Part shown: positions 19,569-19,603 of the stretch, in pieces
Layout of the letters: every line of letters begins with the position of its first letter
How positions within the stretch are numbered: position 1 is the stretch's first letter
Assembly (NCBI GenBank): GCA_003990745.1
Contig: RBNI01002121.1
Coordinates: 1-19,603 of the forward strand
From: Jimgerdemannia flammicorona
Taxonomy: Eukaryota > Mucoromycota > Endogonomycetes > Endogonales > Endogonaceae
Length of the DNA: 19,603 nt
Direction: 5' to 3'
Program-made: the position numbers and the translations under genes
The notes under the pieces: generated by a model
Told to the model about the DNA's origin: nothing
The model's input: only the letters and a program-made list of their open reading frames with translations
Database searches by the model: none

Positions 19569-19603
19569 CATTTCCGAATTGGCGAGTTAGACGTTTTCCT
19601 TGA

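Overview
The window looks like a repeat graveyard in the genome of a filamentous fungus, most likely an ascomycete with repeat-induced point mutation (RIP). I found no intact host gene and no tRNA or rRNA. Every recognisable coding relic is a transposable element. Most are broken by in-frame stops and altered catalytic residues that fit CpA->TpA (or TpG->TpA) change: CAG or CAA to stop, CGA to TGA, a retroviral-protease DTG that now reads DIG, and a reverse-transcriptase ADD that now reads VDN. Long stretches are very AT-rich and almost without CpG. The organism call is inference from this decay pattern and from the element types.

Layout, left to right. 1-859 (-): a fairly well preserved open frame of unknown family. 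About 1000-2113 (-): decayed Ty1/copia-type gag. 2114-3130: AT-rich, nothing recognisable. About 3190-4330 (+): an unidentified decayed reading frame, split at 3767-3817 by a tiny poly(A) insertion with an 11-bp target duplication. 4376-5619 (+): a less AT-rich unidentified frame ending in AATAAA and a 74-base A tract, like a retroposed transcript. 5632-7950 (+): reverse-transcriptase part of a LINE, with an A-rich tail at 8061-8093. 8100-8779 (-): integrase C-terminus and start of the reverse transcriptase of a second copia copy, cut where the LINE tail begins. 8780-9613: weak coding traces only.

9614-15433 (-): the best-defined object, a Ty3/gypsy-like LTR element. The two LTRs lie at 9614-10706 and 14338-15433. 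A primer-binding-site candidate and an ATG follow the right LTR, and a purine tract abuts the left LTR. The 3.6-kb interior has room only for Gag, an aspartic protease and a C-terminal extension. No reverse transcriptase, RNase H or integrase is present, so it is a Gag-protease-only element that would depend on another for mobility.

15434-15756: 14-bp minisatellite where the right LTR breaks off. About 16060-17200 (+): hAT transposase relic with a BED finger and two recognisable introns. 17252-19276 (+): long purine-rich frame read as a LINE ORF1, followed after 31 bases by what may be the first codons of ORF2. 19427-19568: a 142-bp near-perfect palindrome interrupting that ORF2.

The elements do not form a pathway. 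They record serial nesting and then mutational silencing. The less decayed segments (1-860, 4376-5545, the gag interior, 17252-19276) are probably younger or less heavily mutated.
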